Source of the DNA: Spirosoma sp.
GTDB lineage: Bacteria; Bacteroidota; Bacteroidia; Cytophagales; Spirosomataceae
Length of the DNA: 8,500 nt
Reading direction: 5' to 3'
NCBI GenBank assembly: GCA_025351545.1
Contig: JANXVQ010000849.1
Coordinates: 1 to 8,500 of the forward strand
Of the stretch, positions 1 to 6,165 are shown piece by piece (position 1 is the first letter of the stretch; every line of letters begins with the position of its first letter). Below the pieces are notes generated by a model that saw only the letters and a list, made by a program, of their open reading frames with translations, searched no databases and was not told the origin of the DNA. Both the position numbers and the translations under genes were made by a program.

Positions 1-307
1 ACAAAGCCCTTTTTTCTAAAATTCAACGGGTCAGAAACGTTCATAAAAAGTAGGTATTGGTTTATGGCTTTTGAACACCAGCGTGAGTGATTTTGATAAA
101 GAGATAACTATATTATTGAGTCGAATTCTGGAGATTGAAGGCAATTTAACCGCTAAATAAACTCACCAATCCGTTTTCTTACCCCTATAAAGGGCCGATA
201 TAGACTGGTTTACTTTCTGCGAAACGTATATCACAGAGTTGCTGGAAAAGTCGCCAGTTACGGTCAAACCTATTCGCAACGAATCACGCGCCACTCCTGG
301 AAACTCC
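1..307. other. Left-edge region without a supportable gene
   Basis: I can support no gene here. Three weak possibilities were read by eye. First, plus frame 1 is open from base 1 to a TGA at 88-90 and ends in FMAFEHQRE; this could be the last 29 codons of a gene entering from the left, but that length is expected by chance. Second, a short plus frame from a GTG at 83 to a TAA at 158-160 overlaps that end and reads like an amphipathic helix (ITILLSRILEIEG). Third, a minus-strand ATG at 42-44 opens a frame running off the left edge (MNVSDPLNF). A minus frame from 163 to about 310 is also open just past the SDR stop, but its only ATG lies well inside the SDR gene. A small hairpin, ATTCG-CAA-CGAAT at 272-284, sits about 24 bases beyond the SDR stop and is too weak to call a terminator. 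Confidence 0.5.
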
Positions 308-1063
308 TTAATAAGTAGCCCGCCCGCCCGATAGGTCGAAGATGAAGCCCGTATTGAAACTAGCTTCTTTTGATAAAATCCAGGCGGCAATGGAAGCGAC
401 TTCTTCTACCGTACCCAACCGTTTCATAGGAATTTTAGCGGTCATATAGGCCAATTGTTCGGGAGCGGTATGTTCATTCAACGCCGTTTTTATAACTGCC
501 GGGGCCAGACCGTTTACGGTAATACCTGTTTCAGCATATTCTTTTCCGACGCCTTTCACCAGGCCGATAACACCCGCTTTCATAGACGAATAACCAGTCA
601 TGAATGGGTTTCCTTCCTTTCCGGCAATGGATGCTAAATGGAGAATCCGGCCATAATTCGCCTTCTCCATAAGTTTAACCGCATACTTAGTCATCAGGAA
701 TGCCCCTCGTAAATTGATGCGGTATATTTTATCATAATCATCAACAGAATAGTCTGCAATCTTTGTACTGGTAGGTCCCACAATACCCGCCGAATTAACC
801 ATAATATCCAGTCGCCCAAAGGTTTGCGCTATTTTTTCAACAGCGTTTGCCACCGATATTTCATCCGAAATATCGACAACATATCCCGTTACAGCCTGTC
901 CCTTCGCGGTAAACTCAGCCACGGTACGTTCGAGTAAAGCACCGTTAATGTCGAACAAAGCAACCGTTGCTCCTTCAGAAGCAATTCGTTGGGCAATACC
1001 TTTTCCAATGCCCTCGGCACCTCCCGTAATAATAGCTACCTGATCAGCAAATCGGTTTAACAT
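308..1063 (-). CDS. SDR-family NAD(P)-dependent oxidoreductase
   Basis: A classical short-chain dehydrogenase of 251 residues, the normal length for the family. It is a cytoplasmic Rossmann enzyme that oxidises or reduces a hydroxyl/keto group on a small substrate. The visible motifs are the dinucleotide loop TGGAEGIG (13-20), an Asp at the end of strand 2 (D38) that usually selects NAD over NADP, NSAG (90-93), and the tetrad N117, S145, Y158, K162 with YSSMK around the catalytic Tyr. The usual PG after strand 6 is replaced by AP (187-188, GLAPAVIKT). The C-terminus has the common GG after the last strand (DLSGG). An in-frame ATG 30 bases upstream (1091-1093) would add MFHQTKHIYC, which has no counterpart in the family; the start at 1063, giving MLNRFADQVAIITGG, fits the fold better. 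It is transcribed away from the plus-strand cluster. The substrate is not readable from sequence; sugar or sugar-acid oxidation is inferred from the neighbours, while 3-oxoacyl-ACP reductase labels are generic for such proteins. Confidence 0.9.
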   Translation of the reverse strand: MLNRFADQVAIITGGAEGIGKGIAQRIASEGATVALFDINGALLERTVAEFTAKGQAVTGYVVDISDEISVANAVEKIAQTFGRLDIMVNSAGIVGPTSTKIADYSVDDYDKIYRINLRGAFLMTKYAVKLMEKANYGRILHLASIAGKEGNPFMTGYSSMKAGVIGLVKGVGKEYAETGITVNGLAPAVIKTALNEHTAPEQLAYMTAKIPMKRLGTVEEVASIAAWILSKEASFNTGFIFDLSGGRATY

Positions 1064-1368
1064 GCAGTAAATGTGCTTCGTCTGGTGGAACAATGTATTT
1101 CTTAAATGATAAATGAGACTGAATTTACTGTTCTACTAAATCTATAAGTATTCGTGCAAAAACTTTGACAGAGCTGATACTATAGTTCATTAATCATCAG
1201 AGTTATCAGCTTTGTCAAAGTTCAGTCTAAGACTACGTGACTACTTAACTCCGTTATAAAATTTATAGAATTGGTTGAAGTATTTGTGAGACCTAATAAG
1301 CTTTTTATAAACAGTGGTTGGTAGAGAGAAATCAAGTTGTCCCGAAAATAATAAAGCCGTTTATATTC
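1064..1368. promoter_or_regulatory. Divergent intergenic region with a large dyad
   Basis: This spacer separates the minus-strand SDR from the plus-strand dehydrogenase, so both promoters should lie here. It is AT-rich and holds the large inverted repeat described separately at 1161-1222. I found no clean Bacteroidota promoter (TTG, about 19 bases, TAnnTTTG) on the plus side; the nearest is TATTTG shortly before 1290, which lacks the right spacing. No terminator is expected because both genes start here. The plus-strand frame remains open up to a TTG at 1318, so the last 51 bases could be coding if that start is used. Confidence 0.55.
1161..1222. repeat. 19-bp near-perfect inverted repeat, possible operator pair
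   Basis: The left arm at 1161-1179 (AACTTTGACAGAGCTGATA) and the right arm at 1204-1222 (TATCAGCTTTGTCAAAGTT) are reverse complements with one mismatch, separated by 24 bases. Each arm also contains a smaller dyad: CTTTG-T-CAAAG at 1210-1220 is perfect and CTTTG-A-CAGAG at 1163-1173 has one mismatch. Their centres lie 47 bases apart. The right arm runs on to CAGTCT (1223-1228), whose complement AGACTG occurs at 1116-1121, as if the left arm were interrupted by 39 bases. Between divergent promoters this suits a pair of regulator-binding sites, but a short mobile-repeat remnant is equally possible. The repeat is seen; the role is inferred. Confidence 0.75.
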
Positions 1369-3927
1369 ATGATTAAGCCCGCCTATTATTTATCCTTGTT
1401 TGGTGTTGGCCTTTTTTGCCTGTTAAGCTTTAAAGCCAAATTCGGTAGTTTATTGGACGAAGGTCCGTCTCCGGCACGAACACCCACCGAAGAAGCGGCT
1501 ACGTTTCAGCTTGAACCGGGTTTAAAAATTCAGCTTGTTGCCTCTGAGCCAATGGTTGAAGACCCGGTGGTTTTCACGTTCGATGAAAATGGCCGGCTAT
1601 GGGTCGTCGAAATGAGGGGCTTTATGCCGGATGTTGATGGAAATGGTGAAGACAAACGCGTTGGCCGCGTATCGGTTCTGGAAGATACCGATGGCGATGG
1701 GCAGATGGATGTCAGTAAAATTTATCTCGATAGTCTGGTCATGCCCAGAGCGATTGCTTTGGTAAAAGGGGGCGCACTAATTGCCGAAAACGGGGCTTTG
1801 TGGCTCACCCAGGACACAAATGGTGATTTGAAGGCCGATACCAAAACCCTGGTTGATGCAGAGTATGCTGCCAGCGGCCTGCCCGAACATGCCCCAAATG
1901 GCCTCTTGCGGGGAATAGACAACTGGTTTTACAATGCAAAAGCGCGACTTCGCTACAAGCTGACGGACGGGAAATGGCTACGTGACAGTACCGAGTTTCG
2001 TGGGCAATGGGGTATCAGCCACGACGATAAAGGCCGCTTGTACTACAATTACAACTGGTCGCAGCTTCACGCCGATCTGGTTCCACCCAACTATCTGTCC
2101 CGCAATAAAAATTACAAACCAACAACGGGCATCGATTATGGCGTTACCCTCGATCGACGGGTGTATCCAATACGACCCAATCCGGCGGTTAACCGGGGTT
2201 ATATACCCGGAACGTTGGATAAGGATGGTCATTTACGGGAATTTACAGCTGCGTGTTCGCCACTATTTTATCGGGGAACGGCCTTACCTAAAGATTATTA
2301 CGGAAATGTTTTCGTCTGCGAACCCGCCGGAAATCTGGTCAAACGTAATGTTGTCGAAGATAAAGGGCTGCTGATTGCGGCTCGTGACCCACATCCCGGC
2401 ACCGAGTTCCTGGCCTCAACGGATGAGCGATTCAGACCGGTTCACATCGCTACCGGGCCTGATGGAGCCTTGTATATCGCCGATATGTATCGGGGGCTTA
2501 TTCAACATAAAGCTTACGTAACGCCTTATCTGAAAGAGCAAACTATTGCCCGCGATCTGGTTAAACCTATCAATCGGGGACGTATCTGGCGTGTTGTGCC
2601 AGAAAATTGGAAAGCCCAAAAAGCGAAAAAACTGTCAGACGCGTCGCCCGATCAACTCGTTGCTGAATTATCGAGCCCCGACGGCTGGCATCGGGATATG
2701 GCCCAGCGTTTATTGATCGAGCGAAATGATACCAAAATCGGTTCATCCCTAACGAATTTATCCGTGAAAGGTCCTAACCAATTAGGCCGATTCCATGCTT
2801 TATGGACACTGGATGGCTTAAAGCTGAGTAATTCCACTACGTTACTGGGATTGGTAAACGACCCGAATGCGCTTATCAGTTCGACAGCCCTGCGACTGCT
2901 TGAACCGTTTGCAAAAGCGGACAGAACCGTTCGGACAAAAGTAGGTGAGCAACTTTTGTCCCGGTGGGAGAAAGCACCAATCGAACAAATTCTTCAGATG
3001 ACGTTCACGGCTGGCATTCTTGACCAGCCAGTAGCCCAACAACTGCTAGCAAACATTGTCGGGCGTTATGGCGAATCCGCGCTGATTCGGGATGCGGCCA
3101 TGAGTAGCCTTCAGAATCAGGAGTTTGCCTTTTTGCAGCGGCTGATGAAATCACCACAATGGCAAACGGCTGAACCACCGAAAGAAATTTTCATGGAGAT
3201 GCTGACGACGTCAATTGTTCGGAAGAGAAGCACGGCTGAATTGACCGCGCTGTTAGCCTTATTGGATACGCACAAGGAAACATTGGGGTGGCAGGAAAAA
3301 GCGATACTCACCAGCATGTCGATAGCTGGGAGCAGTAGCAAAGTGAAGCCTGTAAAACTCGCATCGGCACCCACCTTATTGACCCAGTCCAGTCATAAAA
3401 TTGACCCTTCGCGTCTGGCCACGTTAGACGCCATGTTTGAGTGGCCCGGCCATATTGCGGCTAAAAGCAGCGTAGTAAAAAAGAGTTTACTGAACGACGA
3501 CGAACAGAAGCTATTTGCATCGGGACGGCAGCTTTACCTGAATACATGTTCGGGTTGCCATGGAACCGATGGGGCGGGTTTGGCCCGGTTTGGTCCGCCC
3601 CTCATTGGCTCTGAATGGGTAGTGGGCGACGAAAAACGATTAGCGCTTATCCTGTTACACGGCATGGAAGGGCCAATAGAAATTAACAAACGGATCTACG
3701 ACGCACCGGACATTCTCCCGGTTATGCCCTCTCATTCAACGATGGACGACGCGTCGATCACCTCTATTCTGATGTACATCCGCAATGAATGGGGTAATAA
3801 TGGAGGACCAATTGGCAAACGAACCGTTGGCATGACCCGCGTTACGGCACAAGGCCGGGTTATCCCCTGGACAGCCAAAGAATTGAACAAATACATGCTT
3901 GATAATCAGGCTGCCAGCGCAAAATAA
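1369..3927 (+). CDS. Secreted PVC-type (DUF7133) dehydrogenase with HEAT repeats and cytochrome c domain
   Basis: A large exported redox protein of 852 residues, probably a periplasmic sugar or alcohol dehydrogenase passing electrons to its own heme. The order is: N-terminal hydrophobic segment (about 5-22) acting as signal or anchor; six-bladed beta-propeller of the sorbosone dehydrogenase/DUF7133 kind (about 45-412); HEAT-like helices (about 425-660, e.g. LGRFHALWTLDGL); and a C-terminal cytochrome c domain (about 712-808). The heme site is CSGCH (727-731), with M786 in LPVMPSHS the likely distal ligand. Asp-rich turns DVDGNGED, DTDGDGQMD and DTNGDLKAD (88-157) look like calcium loops. HAPNGL (174-179) and the strongly typical stretch GPDGALYIADMYRG to YVTPYL (363-387) mark the family. 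Whether it binds PQQ cannot be told by eye. The frame extends up to a TTG at 1318 (869 residues), but the ATG at 1369 puts the signal sequence at the N-terminus and is preferred. A separate terminator-like dyad follows. Substrate unknown; sugar oxidation is inferred from context. Confidence 0.88.
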   Translation: MIKPAYYLSLFGVGLFCLLSFKAKFGSLLDEGPSPARTPTEEAATFQLEPGLKIQLVASEPMVEDPVVFTFDENGRLWVVEMRGFMPDVDGNGEDKRVGRVSVLEDTDGDGQMDVSKIYLDSLVMPRAIALVKGGALIAENGALWLTQDTNGDLKADTKTLVDAEYAASGLPEHAPNGLLRGIDNWFYNAKARLRYKLTDGKWLRDSTEFRGQWGISHDDKGRLYYNYNWSQLHADLVPPNYLSRNKNYKPTTGIDYGVTLDRRVYPIRPNPAVNRGYIPGTLDKDGHLREFTAACSPLFYRGTALPKDYYGNVFVCEPAGNLVKRNVVEDKGLLIAARDPHPGTEFLASTDERFRPVHIATGPDGALYIADMYRGLIQHKAYVTPYLKEQTIARDLVKPINRGRIWRVVPENWKAQKAKKLSDASPDQLVAELSSPDGWHRDMAQRLLIERNDTKIGSSLTNLSVKGPNQLGRFHALWTLDGLKLSNSTTLLGLVNDPNALISSTALRLLEPFAKADRTVRTKVGEQLLSRWEKAPIEQILQMTFTAGILDQPVAQQLLANIVGRYGESALIRDAAMSSLQNQEFAFLQRLMKSPQWQTAEPPKEIFMEMLTTSIVRKRSTAELTALLALLDTHKETLGWQEKAILTSMSIAGSSSKVKPVKLASAPTLLTQSSHKIDPSRLATLDAMFEWPGHIAAKSSVVKKSLLNDDEQKLFASGRQLYLNTCSGCHGTDGAGLARFGPPLIGSEWVVGDEKRLALILLHGMEGPIEINKRIYDAPDILPVMPSHSTMDDASITSILMYIRNEWGNNGGPIGKRTVGMTRVTAQGRVIPWTAKELNKYMLDNQAASAK

Positions 3928-3939
3928 CATCCATTAGGA

Positions 3940-3983
3940 AGTGGTCATTGATTGTTTGGGTAATTAAGCAATCAATGACCACT
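3940..3983. terminator. 15-bp perfect inverted repeat after the dehydrogenase
   Basis: Arms AGTGGTCATTGATTG (3940-3954) and CAATCAATGACCACT (3969-3983) match perfectly across a 14-base loop that could close further through G-U and A-U pairs. The repeat starts 12 bases after the dehydrogenase stop and ends 49 bases before the next start. No T-run follows on either strand, so it is not a textbook intrinsic terminator. It may be a 3'-end stabilising hairpin or a processing site that separates expression of the two genes. Confidence 0.6.
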
Positions 3984-4032
3984 CCTGAGCAATTTACCAA
4001 TCCTTAACCACCCTTGACAATCACTTACTTGC

Positions 4033-5097
4033 ATGCTAATGGATAGACGAGATTTTTTGCAGCGGACTACAGCTGGAGCAATGGCTCTATCGTTCCCCAA
4101 TGTGCCCGATTTTTTTGCGGATAAGCGAATGGGCATCGTTGTTCACTCGTATTGGAGTCGCTGGAATTCGAAAATAGACAGCAAAAAGTATCCGGCCTTC
4201 ACTAATGCTATTGAACTGCTTGATCATTGTCATCAACTCGGTGCTGGTGGTGTACAGGTAATCGTAAATGGTTGGTCAACCGACTTTGCCAGGAAGGTAC
4301 GCGATGAGCGGGAAAAGCTGGGCCTCTATCTGGAAGGGTCGATCGGCTTACCAAAAAAAGCGGAAGATGTTCCAAAGTTTGAACAGGATGTTGCCAATGC
4401 CAGGGAAGCCGGAGCGCAGATACTACGAACGGTCTGTTCGAGCGGACGGCGGTATGAAACGTATCACTCTCCCGAAGCCTTTGAAGAACTGAAAAAGAGC
4501 GCCCTGGCTTCGTTACAACTGGCTGAGCCGGTTCTGCGTAAACATAAAGTCAAACTGGGTGTCGAAAACCATAAAGACTGGCGAGCCACAGACCTGGTGA
4601 ATCTTTTGAAACAAGTCAATAGCGAATGGATCGGCGTAACCCTCGATTTTGGCAATAGCATGGCGTTGCTGGAAGATCCGATGGAAGTTGTTCAAACGCT
4701 GGCACCGTATGTGTTTAGTACGCACGTAAAAGACATGGCGGTTGAGGAATATAAAAATGGATTTTTGCTATCGGAAGTGCCTATGGGAAAAGGCATGCTG
4801 GACCTGCCAAAGATGGTCGATCTCTGCCGAAAGCATAACCCAACCGGCACATTCAGTCTGGAAATGATCACGCGGGACCCGCTGGAAATTCCCTGTTTAA
4901 CGAGTTCCTACTGGGAAACCTTCAGTACGTTGCCGGGTTCTGAGCTGGCCCGAATGCTCCGAATCGTTAGGGAGAACAAGTATCCTGGTGGACTTCCCCG
5001 GGTTTCCCAACTGACGCCCGAAGCTAAACTTGCCCTTGAAGAAGATAATATTATCGCCTGTCTGAATTACAGTAAGGATAAACTGGGAATGAAATAA
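4033..5097 (+). CDS. Tat-exported sugar phosphate isomerase/epimerase-like TIM-barrel protein
   Basis: A 354-residue member of the xylose isomerase-like TIM-barrel superfamily (AP_endonuc_2 fold), which covers sugar isomerases and epimerases including keto-sugar epimerases. The N-terminus carries a twin-arginine signal, DRRDFLQRTTAGAMALSF (4-21), so the folded, metal-loaded protein should be exported to the periplasm. Probable metal ligands sit at the ends of barrel strands: E178 and H180 in GVENHKDW, D205 in TLDFGN, H231 in STHVKDM and E277 in SLEMI. K182 in the same ENHKDW block may act in catalysis. ATG codons occur at 4033 and 4039; the second gives MDRRDFL, common for Bacteroidota Tat substrates, and either is possible. 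A small nested dyad begins five bases after the stop. Isomerase or epimerase chemistry is known for the superfamily; the specific sugar is not visible. Position next to a periplasmic dehydrogenase suggests that both act on the same extracytoplasmic sugar. Confidence 0.87.
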   Translation: MLMDRRDFLQRTTAGAMALSFPNVPDFFADKRMGIVVHSYWSRWNSKIDSKKYPAFTNAIELLDHCHQLGAGGVQVIVNGWSTDFARKVRDEREKLGLYLEGSIGLPKKAEDVPKFEQDVANAREAGAQILRTVCSSGRRYETYHSPEAFEELKKSALASLQLAEPVLRKHKVKLGVENHKDWRATDLVNLLKQVNSEWIGVTLDFGNSMALLEDPMEVVQTLAPYVFSTHVKDMAVEEYKNGFLLSEVPMGKGMLDLPKMVDLCRKHNPTGTFSLEMITRDPLEIPCLTSSYWETFSTLPGSELARMLRIVRENKYPGGLPRVSQLTPEAKLALEEDNIIACLNYSKDKLGMK

Positions 5098-5101
5098 AGG
5101 T

Positions 5102-5140
5102 GTATGACCCCACCAGGACGGTCCTCCGTTGCGGTCATAC
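5102..5140 (+). terminator. Nested inverted repeat just after the isomerase stop
   Basis: Outer arms GTATGACC (5102-5109) and GGTCATAC (5133-5140) enclose a second, smaller dyad AGGAC-G-GTCCT (5115-5125). The GC-rich structure starts five bases after the TAA at 5097 and would place a branched or two-tier hairpin at the mRNA 3' end. No T-tract follows, so termination efficiency is doubtful. The remaining bases to 5236 are AT-rich leader for the next gene. Confidence 0.45.
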
Positions 5141-5236
5141 CAAGCCAGACTATGACTTAATTCAAATTTATGCCATTCTTATTTTTCCATAAAAACGGCA
5201 AAAAATAAATAATTACAAGCAACAATTATCAGTAAG

Positions 5237-6022
5237 ATGAGTAAAGAACTACTTCCGGGCATAAAGCAATTTGACCTCAACGGAAAATCAGCCATCATTA
5301 CCGGTGGCTCCAAAGGTCTTGGTTTAGCGATGGCGGCCGGATTAGCATCGGCAGGTGCCAATGTGATGTTAGTGAATCGAAATGCGGATGAAGGCGCACA
5401 AGCCGCTCAGGAAATAAGGGCTGATTTTGGCGTAAACGCTGTCTCTTTCGCTGCCGATATTACAGATGTAGCGCAAACGGAAGCGATGGTACAAGCCGCC
5501 ATAGATACTTTTGGGCAAGTCGATATTCTGATCAATAGTGCCGGAATAAATATTCGGGGAGCCATTGACGAAATCACACCGGAAGATTTCAATAAAGTGA
5601 TGGAGGTCAACGTGACCGGCACATGGCTTTGTTGCCGAGCCGTAACGGCAGTCATGAAAAAGGCAGGCAGGGGAAGTATTATCAATCTGGCCAGCACATT
5701 GGGTTTAGTAGGCCTGTCGAATCGGACGCCCTACACATCCAGTAAAGGGGCCGTTGTGCAGATGACCCGCGCGCTTGCTCTGGAATTGGCTCCGTTCAAT
5801 ATCAACGTCAATGCTATTTGTCCGGGGCCTTTCCTGACCGAAATGAATCTGCCCATTGCCGATACCGAAGAAGGAAGAAAATTTGTGGTGGGCGCTACAG
5901 CGCTGGGCCGTTGGGGGCATCTGCGGGAGATTCAGGGAGCCGCTATTTTTCTGGCCAGCGATGCCGCTACGTTTATGGTTGGCTCCATGCTCACCGTAGA
6001 TGGCGGCTGGACGGCCAGATAG
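5237..6022 (+). CDS. SDR-family oxidoreductase, gluconate 5-dehydrogenase-like
   Basis: A classical cytoplasmic short-chain dehydrogenase of 261 residues. The opening IKQFDLNGKSAIITGGSKGLG is the usual start of the gluconate 5-dehydrogenase / 2-deoxy-gluconate 3-dehydrogenase (KduD) branch. Motifs are TGGSKGLG (22-29), N47-R48 after strand 2 (no acidic residue, so NADP use is plausible), NSAG (100-103), N125, S153, Y166 and K170 (YTSSK), PG (196-197) and a C-terminal VDGGWTAR. The intact tetrad argues for an active enzyme. It would interconvert a hydroxyl and a keto group on a sugar acid or polyol. Placement immediately before a hexuronate-type transporter supports sugar-acid metabolism. The start follows an A-rich leader (AAAAAATAAATAATTAC nearby) with no clear ribosome-binding site, which is normal for this phylum. 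Substrate assignment is by family resemblance only, since branch names within SDRs are unreliable without a tree. Confidence 0.88.
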   Translation: MSKELLPGIKQFDLNGKSAIITGGSKGLGLAMAAGLASAGANVMLVNRNADEGAQAAQEIRADFGVNAVSFAADITDVAQTEAMVQAAIDTFGQVDILINSAGINIRGAIDEITPEDFNKVMEVNVTGTWLCCRAVTAVMKKAGRGSIINLASTLGLVGLSNRTPYTSSKGAVVQMTRALALELAPFNINVNAICPGPFLTEMNLPIADTEEGRKFVVGATALGRWGHLREIQGAAIFLASDAATFMVGSMLTVDGGWTAR

Positions 6023-6047
6023 ATTTATAGTGCTGATGTCGGGCCGG

Positions 6048-6116
6048 GTGATGTCGGGTTCCCAAACCCGACACAGTGGCTGACGCGAAATGTCGGGTTT
6101 AAGAACCCGACATCAC
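6048..6116. repeat. Doublet of TGTCGGGTT hairpins (REP-like)
   Basis: Two hairpins share the same stem. The first has TGTCGGGTT (6052-6060), loop CCCA and AACCCGACA (6065-6073); the second has ATGTCGGGTT (6090-6099), loop TAAG and AACCCGACAT (6104-6113). The first left arm can also pair with the second right arm over 13 perfect bases (GTGATGTCGGGTT 6048-6060 with AACCCGACATCAC 6104-6116), so the two folds are mutually exclusive. A further partial copy, GATGTCGGG, lies at 6035-6043. The arrangement resembles bacterial repetitive extragenic palindromes in paired units. It starts about 25 bases after the SDR stop and ends 49 bases before the transporter start. Neither hairpin is followed by a T-run. 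Confidence 0.82.
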
Positions 6117-6165
6117 ACCACCTACAGACAATTTGTAAAGTTCATCATTCCCTAACTACCTCATA

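Noticed and set aside
1..90. Open plus frame from the window edge ending in FMAFEHQRE
   Set aside because: Twenty-nine codons without a stop are expected by chance fairly often, and no family is recognisable.
272..284. Small hairpin ATTCG-CAA-CGAAT beyond the minus-strand SDR stop
   Set aside because: A five-pair stem with no T-run is too weak to be called a terminator.
163..390. Minus-strand frame of 75 codons overlapping the end of the SDR gene
   Set aside because: Its only ATG lies 83 bases inside the SDR gene in another frame, and the product resembles nothing I recognise. The part beyond the SDR stop has fairly gene-like codons, so a decayed remnant cannot be excluded, but it is not supportable.
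1318..1368. TTG start adding 17 residues to the dehydrogenase
   Set aside because: It would bury the hydrophobic signal segment behind a charged stretch; the ATG at 1369 gives a normal exported N-terminus.
1982..2374. 130-codon plus-strand frame inside the dehydrogenase gene
   Set aside because: It lies fully within a well-supported conserved gene in another frame and its product has no recognisable motif.
3480..3810. Cytochrome c segment considered as a separate gene
   Set aside because: It is in frame with the propeller and HEAT parts with no stop between, and this fusion is the usual architecture of the family.
5161..5187. Possible promoter TTC-16-TATTTTTC before the second SDR
   Set aside because: It differs from the Bacteroidota consensus in both elements, and such AT-rich matches occur by chance in this spacer.
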